Below are positions 47,591-56,824 of a DNA stretch of 64,000 nt, piece by piece. The position numbers were made by a program, and so were the translations under genes. The stretch comes from Tateyamaria omphalii (GTDB taxonomy: Bacteria; Pseudomonadota; Alphaproteobacteria; Rhodobacterales; Rhodobacteraceae): positions 2,604,001 through 2,668,000 of the forward strand of contig NZ_CP019312.1 of assembly GCF_001969365.1 (NCBI RefSeq), written 5' to 3'. The notes below the pieces were generated by a model. That model searched no databases. It was given only the letters and a program-made list of their open reading frames with translations, and was not told the DNA's origin. Every line of letters starts with the position of its first letter. The first letter of the stretch is position 1.

Positions 47591-47779
47591 TCAGCCCTTC
47601 TCTTCGATGATCTCGACCAGGTGCGGGATCTTCCGGACCATGCCGCGGACCGAAGGGGTGTCTTCCAGCTCGCGGGTCTTGTGCATCTTGTTCAGGCCCA
47701 GGCCGATCAGGGTCGCGCGCTGTTCAGCGGGGCGACGGATGGGCGAGCCAACTTGTTTGACGACGATTGTCTTTGCCAT
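47591..47779 (-). CDS. rpmD: 50S ribosomal protein L30
   Basis: A 62-residue protein: '[20 protein letters not shown]' and '[20 protein letters not shown]'. It follows rpsE by 5 bp and is the last gene before the accessory segment that separates it from rplO. Confidence 0.97.
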   Translation of the reverse strand: MAKTIVVKQVGSPIRRPAEQRATLIGLGLNKMHKTRELEDTPSVRGMVRKIPHLVEIIEEKG

Positions 47780-47784
47780 CTGTC

Positions 47785-48363
47785 TCAGGCCTCCTCAGCC
47801 ACTTGGCTTTGCTCGGACGGTGCCTCGTCCCGCTTGGGCAGGATGTCGGAAACCTTCTTGCCACGACGTTGAGCCACACCGCGGGGGCTCTGCTCTTTGC
47901 GCAGGCCGTCCATGGTGGCGCGGATCATGTTGTAGGGGTTGGCCGAGCCGATGGATTTGGACACGACGTCCTTGACGCCCAGCATCTCGAACACGGCACG
48001 CATCGGACCACCGGCGATGATCCCGGTCCCCTCAGGCGCGCTGCGCATGACGACCTTGCCGGCGCCGTGGCGCCCTTCCATGTCGTGGTGCAGGGTGCGG
48101 CCTTCGCGCAGTTGCACGCGGATCATCTGGCGCTTGGCCTGCTCGGTGGCCTTGCGGATGGCCTCGGGGACCTCCTTGGCCTTGCCCTTGCCAAAGCCGA
48201 CGCGGCCCTTCTGGTCGCCCACAACGACAAGAGCGGCGAAACCAAAGTTCTTGCCACCTTTCGTTGTTTTCGACACGCGGTTGATCGCAACCAGGCGATC
48301 TGCAAATTCCGGTGCCTCGTCGCGGTCGCGACGGTTGCCCCGGCGGTTATCACGTTCTGCCAT
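47785..48363 (-). CDS. rpsE: 30S ribosomal protein S5
   Basis: A 192-residue protein with '[19 protein letters not shown]', '[18 protein letters not shown]' and '[16 protein letters not shown]'. The N-terminal Arg/Asp-rich stretch is a common alphaproteobacterial extension. Confidence 0.98.
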   Translation of the reverse strand: MAERDNRRGNRRDRDEAPEFADRLVAINRVSKTTKGGKNFGFAALVVVGDQKGRVGFGKGKAKEVPEAIRKATEQAKRQMIRVQLREGRTLHHDMEGRHGAGKVVMRSAPEGTGIIAGGPMRAVFEMLGVKDVVSKSIGSANPYNMIRATMDGLRKEQSPRGVAQRRGKKVSDILPKRDEAPSEQSQVAEEA

Positions 48364-48437
48364 CAGAACATCCTTTGAATAGGTGGCTTACGCCAGTTTT
48401 ACTCGATCCCAGTGGGCCGCGGGCCCCCGGATCATCG

Positions 48438-48457
48438 GGAGGGCGACATCGCCCTCC
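48438..48457. repeat. Palindrome GGAGGGCGA / TCGCCCTCC
   Basis: A perfect 9-bp inverted repeat with a 2-nt spacer between rpsE and rplR, next to the inverted pair at 48473-48531. Possibly a diverged relative of that family because its arms also begin with GG and carry a pyrimidine-rich 3' side. Confidence 0.5.
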
Positions 48458-48472
48458 TCAGTCTTGGTGCAA

Positions 48473-48531
48473 GGTGCGCGCATGGCGCACACCCTACGGG
48501 TCAGGCGTAGGGTGCGCATTCACTGCGCACC
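48473..48531. repeat. Inverted pair of stop-adjacent palindromes after rplR
   Basis: Two copies of a GGTGCGCA..TGCGCACC palindrome with CTAC tags facing each other (48473-48497 and 48507-48531). The second begins 7 nt after the rplR stop. The stem differs from the GGTGGGCA copies at paired positions only. Confidence 0.75.
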
Positions 48532-48538
48532 GCACACC

Positions 48539-48898
48539 TTAGATCTTCAAACCACCTTCACGCGCGGCTTCGGCCAATGCCTTCACCTTGCCGTGAAACA
48601 GGAAACCACCGCGGTCGAAATATGCTTCTTCCACGCCAGCCTTCTTCGCGCGCTCGGCAATCGCCGAGCCCACCTTGGTGGCCGCGTCGATGTTGTTCTT
48701 GCCAACGACGCCCAGGTCTTTTTCCAGGGTCGAAGCCGCCGCCAGTGTCACACCGTTCACATCGTCGATCAGCTGCACGCTGATGTTCTTGTTGGAGCGG
48801 TGCACGCTCAGGCGCGCGCGCCCGGCATTGACCTTGCGAAGTTTGTTCCGGACGCGCAGGCGGCGCTTGAGGAACAGGGTCCGTTTGCTGTTTGCCAT
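48539..48898 (-). CDS. rplR: 50S ribosomal protein L18
   Basis: A 119-residue protein: '[20 protein letters not shown]', '[12 protein letters not shown]' and '[20 protein letters not shown]'. Followed by 175 bp containing several palindromes before rpsE. Confidence 0.97.
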   Translation of the reverse strand: MANSKRTLFLKRRLRVRNKLRKVNAGRARLSVHRSNKNISVQLIDDVNGVTLAAASTLEKDLGVVGKNNIDAATKVGSAIAERAKKAGVEEAYFDRGGFLFHGKVKALAEAAREGGLKI

Positions 48899-48909
48899 CT
48901 GTCTGGTCC

Positions 48910-49443
48910 TTACTTCTTCTTGCCTTCCTTGCGGAAGATAAACTCGCCCTTATAGCGGATGCCTTTGCCCTTGTAGGGCTCGGGCTTGCGCCATTCGCGG
49001 ATGTTGGCGGCAACCTGGCCAACCAGCTGCTGATCAATGCCTTCGACAACGATCTCAGTCTGCTTGGGGGCGGTCACTGTGACACCCTCGGGGGCGGTGT
49101 AATCCACGTCATGGGACAGACCCAGGTTCAGCTTCAGGGTGTTGCCCTGCATCTGTGCCCGGTAACCCACGCCCTGGATTTCCAACTCTTTCTTGAACCC
49201 TTCGGTCACGCCGATCACGCAATTTTCGACCTGCGTGCGGGACATGCCCCACTGCTGGCGCGCGCGCTTGGACTTGCCGCGGGGTACGATGGAAACGACG
49301 TTGTCTTCGACCTTGAGGGTCACGTCGTCAGTGGCTGTGAAGCTGCGGGTCCCCTTGGGGCCCTTCACTTCGATCGTCTGGCCGGAGACGGATGCAGAGA
49401 CACCCGAGGGCAGATCGACCGGTTTTTTACCAATACGAGACAT
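48910..49443 (-). CDS. rplF: 50S ribosomal protein L6
   Basis: A 177-residue protein starting [19 protein letters not shown] and ending with the L6 signature '[15 protein letters not shown]'. Eleven bp before rplR. Confidence 0.98.
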   Translation of the reverse strand: MSRIGKKPVDLPSGVSASVSGQTIEVKGPKGTRSFTATDDVTLKVEDNVVSIVPRGKSKRARQQWGMSRTQVENCVIGVTEGFKKELEIQGVGYRAQMQGNTLKLNLGLSHDVDYTAPEGVTVTAPKQTEIVVEGIDQQLVGQVAANIREWRKPEPYKGKGIRYKGEFIFRKEGKKK

Positions 49444-49455
49444 CTGCTGTTCTCC

Positions 49456-49848
49456 TTAGAAGATCGTGCAAAGCACTTCGCCGCCAACATTGGCTTGACG
49501 TGCGTTTGCATCCGACATCACGCCCTTGGACGTGGACACGATCGACACGCCCAGACCCTGACGGACCTGCGGGATGTCGTTCACACCCATGTACACACGA
49601 CGGCCGGGCTTGGACACGCGCTTCAGCTCGCGGATCACAGGCTCGCCTTCGTAGTACTTGAGGCTGATTTCAATGGCCGGGTGGCCGTTTTCACCGGTGG
49701 TTTTCTCGAAACCACGGATGTAACCCTCGTCCGCCAGCACTTCCAGCACGCGCTCGCGCAGTTTCGACGCAGGCGTCTCGACCACGGATTTGCCGCGCAT
49801 CTGGCTGTTGCGGATACGGGTGAGCATATCGCCGATAGGATCGTTCAT
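49456..49848 (-). CDS. rpsH: 30S ribosomal protein S8
   Basis: A 130-residue protein: '[19 protein letters not shown]' and C-terminal '[18 protein letters not shown]'. Twelve bp before rplF. Confidence 0.98.
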   Translation of the reverse strand: MNDPIGDMLTRIRNSQMRGKSVVETPASKLRERVLEVLADEGYIRGFEKTTGENGHPAIEISLKYYEGEPVIRELKRVSKPGRRVYMGVNDIPQVRQGLGVSIVSTSKGVMSDANARQANVGGEVLCTIF

Positions 49849-49861
49849 AACACTCTCTCCC

Positions 49862-50167
49862 TTACCAGCTTGATTTCACAAGGCCGGGGATCTGGCCGGC
49901 AGAGCCAAGGTCCCGCAGCGCGATCCGGCTGATCTTCAGCTTGCGGTAATACGCATGCGGACGACCGGTCAGCTGGCAGCGGTTGTGAAGACGCGTGGCG
50001 CTGCTGTTGCGGGGCAGTTTTGCCAGCTTCAGCGAGGCGCGAAAACGCTCTTCCATCGGTTTGCTTTCATCGCTGATGATCTCTTTGAGTTCCGCACGCT
50101 TGGCCGCGTACTTCTTCACCAGCTTTTCGCGCTTCACTTCGCGCGCGATCATGGATTTTTTAGCCAT
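49862..50167 (-). CDS. rpsN: 30S ribosomal protein S14
   Basis: A 101-residue, zinc-free (C-) S14: '[20 protein letters not shown]' and '[16 protein letters not shown]'. Confidence 0.98.
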   Translation of the reverse strand: MAKKSMIAREVKREKLVKKYAAKRAELKEIISDESKPMEERFRASLKLAKLPRNSSATRLHNRCQLTGRPHAYYRKLKISRIALRDLGSAGQIPGLVKSSW

Positions 50168-50184
50168 ATCTTTTTCCTCTGCGC

Positions 50185-50748
50185 TTACGAGTTGAAGGGC
50201 ATGTTGAAATGCTTGAGCAAGGCTTTTGCTTCGGCATCATTGTCGGCGGTCGTGGTGATCACGATGTCCATCCCCCAGGTCTCGTCGACCTTGTCGAAGT
50301 CGATCTCGGGGAACACGATGTGCTCTTTCATGCCCATGGCATAGTTGCCACGGCCATCAAAGGATGTGCCGGACACGCCGCGGAAGTCGCGGACGCGGGG
50401 CAGCGCGATGGTGATCAGACGGTCCAGGAATTCATACATGCGGTCGCCGCGCAGGGTGACTTTGGCACCCAAGGGCATGTCCTCACGCACCCGGAAACCC
50501 GCGATGGATTTCTTGGCTTTCGTGGTCATGGCCTTTTGACCGGCGATGGCGGTGAGGTCTTCCTGTGCGGATTTTGCCTTCTTGCTGTCTTTGACAGCTT
50601 CAGCGCCGCAGCCGATGTTCAGAACGATCTTGTCCAGACGCGGGATCTGCATGTCGTTCTTGTAGCCGAATTCCTCTTTCATGGCAGCGCGGATGCTGTC
50701 CTTGAACTGGGTCTTCAGGCGCGGGGTGTAGTTTGCTGTGTCAAGCAT
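50185..50748 (-). CDS. rplE: 50S ribosomal protein L5
   Basis: A 187-residue protein: '[20 protein letters not shown]', '[18 protein letters not shown]' and '[19 protein letters not shown]'. Its ATG overlaps the rplX stop by one base (TGATG). Confidence 0.98.
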   Translation of the reverse strand: MLDTANYTPRLKTQFKDSIRAAMKEEFGYKNDMQIPRLDKIVLNIGCGAEAVKDSKKAKSAQEDLTAIAGQKAMTTKAKKSIAGFRVREDMPLGAKVTLRGDRMYEFLDRLITIALPRVRDFRGVSGTSFDGRGNYAMGMKEHIVFPEIDFDKVDETWGMDIVITTTADNDAEAKALLKHFNMPFNS

Positions 50749-51053
50749 CAGATCACGTCCCCTGTTGTCTTGGCAAAGCGCACTTTCTTGTCGCCGTCCA
50801 TCTTGAAGCCCACGCGGGTGGGTTTGCCGTTGGCGTCGATCAGCGCGAGGTTGCTGAGGTCGATGGGCATCGCCTTGGGGATGCGACCGCCCTGGCTCTG
50901 TTGGGTCTGGCGCGTGGCGCGGATGGCGATGTTCACACCGTCCACAACGGCCTTGTTGGCCTTGGGGTTCACGGAAGAAATGGTGCCTTCCTTGCCCTTG
51001 TCCTTGCCAGCCAGCACGACGACCTTGTCACCGGTTTTCAGTTTGGCAGCCAT
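50748..51053 (-). CDS. rplX: 50S ribosomal protein L24
   Basis: A 101-residue protein with a KOW motif: '[20 protein letters not shown]'. One bp after rplN and overlapping rplE by one base. Confidence 0.98.
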   Translation of the reverse strand: MAAKLKTGDKVVVLAGKDKGKEGTISSVNPKANKAVVDGVNIAIRATRQTQQSQGGRIPKAMPIDLSNLALIDANGKPTRVGFKMDGDKKVRFAKTTGDVI

Positions 51054-51054
51054 G

Positions 51055-51423
51055 TCACAGCACCTCCGGGGCGAGCGAGATGATTTTCATGAAGTTCTTG
51101 CCGCGCAGCTCACGAACGACGGGCCCAAAGATACGGGTGCCGACGGGTTCGTTGTTGTTGTTCAAGATAACGGCTGCGTTGCGGTCGAAGCGGATGGCAG
51201 TGCCATCTTCGCGACGCACTTCCTTGGCGGTGCGCACGACGACGGCCTTGCGGACGTCGCCCTTTTTCACGCGACCGCGCGGGATGGCTTCCTTGACCGA
51301 CACGACGATGATGTCGCCGACGGACGCGTATTTACGCTTGGAACCACCCAGAACCTTGATGCACTGCACTCGGCGGGCGCCGGAGTTGTCAGCAACATCC
51401 AGGTTTGTCTGCATCTGGATCAT
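51055..51423 (-). CDS. rplN: 50S ribosomal protein L14
   Basis: A 122-residue protein: '[20 protein letters not shown]' and '[14 protein letters not shown]'. It follows rpsQ by 79 bp. Confidence 0.98.
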   Translation of the reverse strand: MIQMQTNLDVADNSGARRVQCIKVLGGSKRKYASVGDIIVVSVKEAIPRGRVKKGDVRKAVVVRTAKEVRREDGTAIRFDRNAAVILNNNNEPVGTRIFGPVVRELRGKNFMKIISLAPEVL

Positions 51424-51502
51424 TTGGTGTCTCCCGACCTTTGGGGGGCTGATGCGTTCGCCTGATCCCCAGGGTTTCGATTAATGCGGACAAGCGCCGG
51501 AG

Positions 51503-51733
51503 TTAGGCCTCCAGCACCTCCCAGCGTTTTGTCTTCGATTTCGGCGCGCATTCGATGATGCGAACGGTGTCACCGACCTTGAAGGCATTCTGTTCATCGT
51601 GCGCCCGGTATTTCTTGGACTTACGAATGGTCTTTTTCAGAACCGGGTGCGTAAAGCGGCGCTCGACGGACACGGTGACTGTTTGTGCGTTTGCGTCGGA
51701 GGTCACGACGCCAGACAGGATACGCTTGGGCAT
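51503..51733 (-). CDS. rpsQ: 30S ribosomal protein S17
   Basis: A 76-residue protein: '[20 protein letters not shown]', '[20 protein letters not shown]'. Twelve bp after rpmC. Confidence 0.98.
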   Translation of the reverse strand: MPKRILSGVVTSDANAQTVTVSVERRFTHPVLKKTIRKSKKYRAHDEQNAFKVGDTVRIIECAPKSKTKRWEVLEA

Positions 51734-51745
51734 TTCGTGCTCTCC

Positions 51746-51946
51746 TTATTCGGCCGCTTTGGCGGCTTGTTCATTGAGGATCGTCTTGACGCGGGCTGCA
51801 TCACGACGGACCGAACGCAGACGCGCCGGGTTCTCAAGTTGACCTGTGGCCTGCTGAAAGCGCAGGTTAAAGGCTTCTTTCTTCAGATTTGCCAACTCAT
51901 CACGCAGCTGGTCCGGGGTTTTATCCCGAAGTTCCTGGGCGTTCAT
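51746..51946 (-). CDS. rpmC: 50S ribosomal protein L29
   Basis: A 66-residue protein starting [20 protein letters not shown]. The start at 51946 is preferred by family alignment and an AAAAAGG upstream; the longer frame to 51970 adds eight atypical residues. First gene of the segment after the rplP terminator. Confidence 0.96.
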   Translation of the reverse strand: MNAQELRDKTPDQLRDELANLKKEAFNLRFQQATGQLENPARLRSVRRDAARVKTILNEQAAKAAE

Positions 51947-52026
51947 CGCCTTTTTCCTTTTCAACATCACGAGGGTGCCGCCAAAGACGTGACACCGATT
52001 CCCGTGGAGTGGGTGAATAGAGGGGC

Positions 52027-52055
52027 CGTATATGGGGGCGCCATGGGTATGGCAA
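52027..52055 (-). promoter_or_regulatory. Candidate promoter for the rpmC-to-rpmD segment
   Basis: On the minus strand: TTGCCA, 17 bp, TATACG, about 80 bp before the rpmC ATG, with an AT-rich stretch upstream. It shares the TATACG -10 box and 17-bp spacing with the rplO candidate. Confidence 0.65.
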
Positions 52056-52228
52056 CCCCATTAGCGCAAAGAAAAACAGGGGTGCGCGGGGGCGCTGCGC
52101 TGCACACTATATCTATGCCTTACTGGGCTGAGGGATACCACTGCCACCGGGGCCCGCATCCGCTGCGTCTTGCAAGAAGCAACACCCGCGCACTGGTTCA
52201 ATATCGCGTTCCGCGGTATTGAACCGGC

Positions 52229-52849
52229 ATGCCCAAAATCACATCCCTCTTCGCCACCCGCCTCTACCACGCGCCACTGTCCGACTTCGCGCCCAAACTC
52301 GATCCGGACGAGTTGGAACAGCACTGCTACGCCATCGCAGAAGACGACGAGGCAGGCCACGACTGGTGCGAGGCGCAAGGCTACCCCGGCTACACCTCCT
52401 ACGCCTCGCTCGACGACCTGCCCTGGCGGTTTCCGATCTTCGCCGATCTCGTCAAGGCGCTCGACGCCCACGTCGCCGCCTTCGCCAAGGACCTGGCCTT
52501 CGACCTCGGCGACAAGGCCCTCAAACTCGACAGTATCTGGATCAACATCCTGCCCGAAGGCGGGATACATACCGGCCACATCCACCCCCACTCGGTCATC
52601 TCGGGCACGACCTATGTGGCGATGCCCGACGGGACAAGCGCGCTGAAACTCGAAGACCCGCGCCTGCCCATGATGATGGCCTCACCCGGCCGGACAAAGG
52701 ATGCACCAGAAGACCTGGCGCAGTTCCACTACGCCAAACCGTCCGTGGGGGATGTCCTGCTGTGGGAAAGCTGGCTGCGCCACGAGGTGCCCATGAACAT
52801 GGCCGAGGACGAGCGCGTGTCGGTGTCTTTCAACTACGGTTGGGAGTGA
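52229..52849 (+). CDS. Putative 2OG-Fe(II) oxygenase (TIGR02466-like)
   Basis: A 206-residue protein resembling the TIGR02466 / 2OG-FeII_Oxy_5 group: 'IWINILPEGGIHTGHIHPHS' with H117 and H119, 'SGTTYVAMPDG', 'GDVLLWESWLRHEVPMN' with H185, and 'ERVSVSFNYGW' with R196 as the likely 2-oxoglutarate ligand. Substrate unknown. It is transcribed against the ribosomal genes, between rplP and rpmC. A 10-bp palindrome follows its stop. Confidence 0.82.
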   Translation: MPKITSLFATRLYHAPLSDFAPKLDPDELEQHCYAIAEDDEAGHDWCEAQGYPGYTSYASLDDLPWRFPIFADLVKALDAHVAAFAKDLAFDLGDKALKLDSIWINILPEGGIHTGHIHPHSVISGTTYVAMPDGTSALKLEDPRLPMMMASPGRTKDAPEDLAQFHYAKPSVGDVLLWESWLRHEVPMNMAEDERVSVSFNYGWE

Positions 52850-52870
52850 GAGGACCGGCCCGCGCAGCGG

Positions 52871-52893
52871 CAAACGCTCCGGGGGAGCGTTTG
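52871..52893 (+). terminator. Hairpin after the oxygenase gene
   Basis: A perfect 10-bp stem CAAACGCTCC / GGAGCGTTTG with a 3-nt loop, 21 nt after the stop. No T-run, so termination is only possible. Confidence 0.5.
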
Positions 52894-52945
52894 AGGTCCG
52901 AGCGGGCGAAGCCCCAGACCGCCTGAAACGCCCTGCTCCCATAGG

Positions 52946-52966
52946 GTGCGCATTCACTGCGCACCG
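52946..52966 (-). repeat. Stop-adjacent palindrome after the 68-residue gene
   Basis: GGTGCGCA, 5-nt loop, TGCGCACC, beginning 8 nt after the stop of the minus-strand gene at 52975-53181; the tag here reads CTAT instead of CTAC. Confidence 0.7.
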
Positions 52967-52974
52967 CACGCGTC

Positions 52975-53181
52975 CTACTTCTTGGCGGCCGCCTTGCTGG
53001 CCTCTTCGTGCGCCTTCCTGGCCGCCTTTTCCTCTTTCGTCAGCGTATTGCCCCACTGATTGTTGGACAGGCCCAACCCTTCGGGCATCGGCTTCGTCTT
53101 GCCCTTCTTGACCTCGCCGCCCTTGTCGAGAAAGGCTTGGATCAGGTCTTCGTCGGTGGTGGCTTTGGGAACGTGCTTCAT
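52975..53181 (-). CDS. Small lysine-rich protein of unknown function
   Basis: A 68-residue, highly charged protein: 'ATTDEDLIQAFLDKGGEV' then 'MPEGLGLSNNQWGNTLTKEE' and a Lys/Ala-rich helical tail. No signal peptide or membrane helix. AAGAGG precedes the ATG. The compact, biased composition and good start suggest a real gene, but I do not recognise the family. Confidence 0.7.
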   Translation of the reverse strand: MKHVPKATTDEDLIQAFLDKGGEVKKGKTKPMPEGLGLSNNQWGNTLTKEEKAARKAHEEASKAAAKK

Positions 53182-53754
53182 GGATACGGCCTCTTTGGCA
53201 GATGTGGCGCTTGGAACCGAGTGTAGAGGTTTGTCGGGATTTGGCTATGCCCAAAGGGGGGTTGCAACCGAAGCCGCGTCATCGACAGGCCACGCTCTGT
53301 CGACCCAACCGTCGTTCAACAGAACTTTATGGCAGCCAAGTACAGCTTAGGTCCGAGCGACGCGCTGACATCCCCCAATCGACAGGCTCCACTATGGCTC
53401 AAGCCGCGCCCTCGACAGGCCACGGTCTGTCGAACCAACGCCAATTCTGCAGCACTTTATGGCAGCCAAGTACATCTTCCATACAAGCGACGCGCTGACA
53501 TCACCCAATCGACAGGCCCGGGGGTGGCCTGTCGATGGCGCGGCGGCCTGCGGCCTTGACTCCGCGCTGGGTCTCTCAATTCCAATGTTCGAAACAGGCC
53601 AGCGCCCGACCGACCTGGAGGGCCTCTGATCTGCGCGTTCCCTCACCGTTGAGCACAGCACAATCGCTCAGCGCGGATGTTGACATAGCGCCCGCCCTCC
53701 GGGGGGCGGGCGGGCGGGCGCTGGCCGGGCTGGGTGCCCGGCTTGGTGCAGCGA
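53182..53754. other. 573-bp non-coding segment
   Basis: It holds the tandem duplication, a GC-rich stretch with a G-quadruplex-type run at 53701-53719, and short frames without ribosome-binding sites. No gene is supported. Confidence 0.6.
53271..53536. repeat. 130-bp tandem duplication capped by a palindrome
   Basis: Two head-to-tail units start at 53271 and 53401 (both AAGCCGCG...), sharing 'CGACAGGCCACG.TCTGTCGA', 'ACTTTATGGCAGCCAAGTACA' in part and 'GCGACGCGCTGACATC'. Unit 2 ends in an 11-bp inverted repeat ATCGACAGGCC / GGCCTGTCGAT (53508-53518 and 53526-53536). Non-coding as far as I can see. Confidence 0.8.
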
Positions 53755-53985
53755 TCAGGTGCTTTCGCAATGTAATAGGATAAATGCCGCCAACGTTCCA
53801 CCAGAGACAAGGGCGGACAAACAAAACTTGGTACCAGGATACTTGCTGGCTCGACGACCAATCAGGTCCATAATCGTATCAATGAAACTACCGCGGTTCA
53901 AAAACAGCATCACCAAAAAACCGATCACCAATCCCAGATAAAACACTGGCATTACGTCAAAGAAGCGGTCGACATCACACTTCAA
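53755..53985 (-). CDS. Small two-helix membrane protein
   Basis: A 76-residue protein with two hydrophobic helices (about 13-29 and 55-72) joined by a basic loop 'DLIGRRASKYPGTK'. It starts with TTG 7 nt after a strong GGAGGAG site, which is the main support. No family recognised. GC is lower than the flanks. Confidence 0.6.
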   Translation of the reverse strand: MKCDVDRFFDVMPVFYLGLVIGFLVMLFLNRGSFIDTIMDLIGRRASKYPGTKFCLSALVSGGTLAAFILLHCEST

Positions 53986-54002
53986 AGTATGACTCCTCCA
54001 TC

Positions 54003-54037
54003 AAACAAAATGCCCCCGACGCTCTCACGCCGGGGGC
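54003..54037 (-). terminator. Intrinsic terminator downstream of rplP
   Basis: On the minus strand: GCCCCCG, loop, CGGGGGC, then ATTTTGTTT. It ends the rplB-to-rplP unit. Its loop (GTGAGAGCG) and the flank AATTGAGA are shared with the terminator after rplW. Confidence 0.8.
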
Positions 54038-54051
54038 TCTCAATTCGCCAT

Positions 54052-54074
54052 GTAGGGTGGGCAATCTGCCCACC
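54052..54074 (-). repeat. Palindrome GGTGGGCA / TGCCCACC near the rplP terminator
   Basis: Same family as the copies after rpoA, rplW and fusA, with the CTAC tag. Here it is 102 nt after the rplP stop rather than 7-8, but directly next to the terminator. Confidence 0.75.
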
Positions 54075-54149
54075 ACAGGACCAGTCCTAAAAACTCTACC
54101 GGGTGCCGCTCTCGTGCATTTGCCTTTGGCAAATACCCTACCGCGCACG

Positions 54150-54173
54150 GATTGCGCCCCAAAGGGCGCAATC
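54150..54173 (-). other. Hairpin directly after rplP
   Basis: A 10-bp stem GATTGCGCCC / GGGCGCAATC with a 4-nt loop, beginning 3 nt after the rplP stop; a smaller one (ATTTGCC..GGCAAAT) follows at 54118-54133. Together with the palindrome and terminator they form a structured 3' end. Confidence 0.6.
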
Positions 54174-54176
54174 GGC

Positions 54177-54590
54177 TTACCAGTCTTCTCTCACCACGAC
54201 CCGCGTCTTGATCGGCAGCTTCATGGCCGCCAGACGCAGCGCTTCGCGCGCAACATCATCGTTCACACCGTCGATCTCGAACATCACGCGGCCGGGTTTG
54301 ACCTTGGCCGCCCACCGGTCGACCGAGCCCTTACCTTTACCCATCCGCACTTCGATCGGCTTGGCGGTCACAGGCACGTCGGGGAAGATCCGGATCCAGA
54401 CCCGGCCCTGACGTTTCATGTGACGCGTCATCGCACGACGCGCGGCTTCGATCTGACGGGCCGTGACCCGCTCGGGCTCCAGCGCCTTCAGGCCGTAGGT
54501 GCCAAAGTTCAGGTCGGACCCGCCCTTTGCCTTGCCCTTGATCGAGCCTTTGAACTGCTTACGGAACTTCGTACGCTTTGGTTGAAGCAT
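54177..54590 (-). CDS. rplP: 50S ribosomal protein L16
   Basis: A 137-residue protein: '[15 protein letters not shown]', '[20 protein letters not shown]'. Last gene before the second accessory segment. Confidence 0.98.
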   Translation of the reverse strand: MLQPKRTKFRKQFKGSIKGKAKGGSDLNFGTYGLKALEPERVTARQIEAARRAMTRHMKRQGRVWIRIFPDVPVTAKPIEVRMGKGKGSVDRWAAKVKPGRVMFEIDGVNDDVAREALRLAAMKLPIKTRVVVREDW

Positions 54591-54603
54591 CTGTTACTCT
54601 CCC

Positions 54604-55311
54604 TTAGCGACGGCCACCGGCACCACGTGGGGCCGGACCGTCCTGGAGTTCTTGTGCCTTGCGGTCACGCGCAGCGGGGTCGTGTTCCATGATCTCGCCT
54701 TTGAAGATCCAGGTCTTGATCCCGATGATGCCATAGGCGGTTTCCGCCTCGACATGTGCGTAATCGATGTCAGCACGCAGGGTGTGAAGGGGCACGCGGC
54801 CCTCACGGTACCACTCGGTGCGGGCAATCTCTGCCCCACCCAGACGACCGGCCACGTTCACGCGGATGCCCAGGGCACCCATACGCATGGCGTTCTGCAC
54901 GGCACGCTTCATGGCACGGCGGAAGGACACACGGCGTTCCAGCTGCTGCGCGATGCTTTCACCGACCAGGGCGGCGTCCAGCTCGGGCTTGCGGACCTCA
55001 ACGATGTTGAGGTGCAGCTCGGAGTCGGTCAGCTTCGACAGCTTCTTGCGCAGACCTTCGATGTCCGCACCCTTCTTGCCGATGATGACACCGGGGCGGG
55101 CTGTGTGGATCGTGACGCGGCACTTCTTGTGCGGACGCTCGATGATCACACGGGCCACACCGGCCTGCTTGCACTCGGTCTTGATGAACTCACGGATTTT
55201 CAGGTCTTCCAGCAGAAGATCACCGTAATCCTTGGTGTCGGCATACCAGCGGCTGTCCCAGGTGCGGTTCACCTGCAGGCGCATGCCAATCGGATTGACT
55301 TTATTCCCCAT
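54604..55311 (-). CDS. rpsC: 30S ribosomal protein S3
   Basis: A 235-residue protein: '[20 protein letters not shown]', KH domain with '[19 protein letters not shown]'. Its ATG overlaps the rplV stop by one base (TGATG). Confidence 0.98.
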   Translation of the reverse strand: MGNKVNPIGMRLQVNRTWDSRWYADTKDYGDLLLEDLKIREFIKTECKQAGVARVIIERPHKKCRVTIHTARPGVIIGKKGADIEGLRKKLSKLTDSELHLNIVEVRKPELDAALVGESIAQQLERRVSFRRAMKRAVQNAMRMGALGIRVNVAGRLGGAEIARTEWYREGRVPLHTLRADIDYAHVEAETAYGIIGIKTWIFKGEIMEHDPAARDRKAQELQDGPAPRGAGGRR

Positions 55312-55703
55312 CAGGCTTGCTCCCCAGAGACTTCTTCAACTTGACGCACTTTGATCGTGATCTCGGCGAACGGCTTGATGATCTTGCCGAACCGGCCGCG
55401 CGCCCGGGGGCGTCCACGCTTCATGGTCAGGTTCTTGCCAACCCAGGCTTCCGCGACGATCAGCTCGTCCACATCCAGGTTGTGGTTGTTTTCAGCGTTG
55501 GCGATGGCCGATTGCAGGCACTTCTTGACGTCCTGCGCGATCCGCTTCTTGGAAAAGGTCAGGTCCGTCAGGGCCTTGTCCACCTTCTTGCCACGGATCA
55601 TCTGGGCCACGAGGTTCAGCTTCTGCGGAGACGTGCGCAACATGCGCGTCTTTGCCATCGCCTCATTGTCCGCCACGCGGCGAGGGTTCTTGTCCTTGCT
55701 CAT
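55311..55703 (-). CDS. rplV: 50S ribosomal protein L22
   Basis: A 130-residue protein: '[20 protein letters not shown]', '[19 protein letters not shown]'. Overlaps rpsS by ATGA and rpsC by one base. Confidence 0.98.
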   Translation of the reverse strand: MSKDKNPRRVADNEAMAKTRMLRTSPQKLNLVAQMIRGKKVDKALTDLTFSKKRIAQDVKKCLQSAIANAENNHNLDVDELIVAEAWVGKNLTMKRGRPRARGRFGKIIKPFAEITIKVRQVEEVSGEQA

Positions 55704-55978
55704 TTGCGTTTCGCCTTCTTGTCAGCGGCGTGACCGTAATAGGTCCGCGTGGGCGAATATTCCCCGAACTTCTGACCGATCATCTCTTCGGACACGTTCA
55801 CGGGAATATGCTTCTGGCCGTTGTACACACCAAAGGTCAGCCCCACGAACTGGGGCAGGATGGTGGACCGACGGGACCAGATCTTGATGACTTCGTTGCG
55901 ACCGCTCTCGCGCGCCGCTTCCGCTTTCTTCAGCACATAGCTGTCGACAAACGGACCTTTCCAGACTGAACGAGACAT
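55700..55978 (-). CDS. rpsS: 30S ribosomal protein S19
   Basis: A 92-residue protein: '[20 protein letters not shown]', '[20 protein letters not shown]'. Three bp after rplB. Confidence 0.98.
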   Translation of the reverse strand: MSRSVWKGPFVDSYVLKKAEAARESGRNEVIKIWSRRSTILPQFVGLTFGVYNGQKHIPVNVSEEMIGQKFGEYSPTRTYYGHAADKKAKRK

Positions 55979-55981
55979 ATC

Positions 55982-56824
55982 TTAACGCCCCTTCTTCTTG
56001 GCGTGACGCGAGCGGATGATCAGCTTTTGCGACGCTTTGTTCTTGTTGCGGGTCCGGGCCCCCTTGGTGGGCTTGCCCCATGGGGACACAGGGTGACGAC
56101 CACCCGAGGTCCGGCCCTCACCACCACCGTGCGGGTGGTCGATCGGGTTCATGACCACACCACGCACGGACGGGCGGATACCCTTGTGGCGCATGCGCCC
56201 GGCTTTACCGTAGTTCTGGTTCGAGTTGTCGGGGTTCGACACGGCACCCACGGTGGCGCGGCATTCCTGACGGACCAGACGCAGCTCTCCGCTCGACAGG
56301 CGGACTTGGGCATAGCCCCCGTCACGGCCCACGAACTGGGCATAGGTGCCGGCGGCACGCGCGATCTGACCACCCTTGCCGGGCTTCAGCTCGATATTGT
56401 GCACGATTGTCCCGATGGGCATGCCCGAGAACGGCATGCAGTTGCCGGGCTTGATGTCGGCCTTCTGGCTCGACACGATCTTGTCACCCACGGCCAGACG
56501 CTGCGGCGCCAGCACATAGGCCTGCTCGCCGTCCTCATATTGCACCAGGGCAATGAACGCGGTCCGGTTGGGGTCATATTCGATGCGCACGACCACGGCC
56601 GTGACGTCCATCTTGTTCCGTTTGAAATCGACGATCCGATAAAGACGCTTTGCGCCCCCGCCCTTGCGGCGCATCGTGATCCGTCCGGTGTTGTTGCGGC
56701 CACCATTCTTGGTGAGACCTTCGGTCAGCGCCTTGACGGGGCGCCCCTTCCACAGCTCCGAACGGTCGATCAGAACCAGCCCACGCTGGCCCGGCGTCGT
56801 CGGCTTGTACGACTTGAGTGCCAT
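55982..56824 (-). CDS. rplB: 50S ribosomal protein L2
   Basis: A 280-residue protein starting [20 protein letters not shown], with '[20 protein letters not shown]' carrying the peptidyl-transferase-centre His. The start at 56824 is fixed by homology. First gene after the rplW-side accessory segment. Confidence 0.98.
   Translation of the reverse strand: MALKSYKPTTPGQRGLVLIDRSELWKGRPVKALTEGLTKNGGRNNTGRITMRRKGGGAKRLYRIVDFKRNKMDVTAVVVRIEYDPNRTAFIALVQYEDGEQAYVLAPQRLAVGDKIVSSQKADIKPGNCMPFSGMPIGTIVHNIELKPGKGGQIARAAGTYAQFVGRDGGYAQVRLSSGELRLVRQECRATVGAVSNPDNSNQNYGKAGRMRHKGIRPSVRGVVMNPIDHPHGGGEGRTSGGRHPVSPWGKPTKGARTRNKNKASQKLIIRSRHAKKKGR

Noticed and set aside
53271..53536. Tandem units considered as an IS element
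   Set aside because: Too short, no transposase frame, and no flanking target duplication seen.
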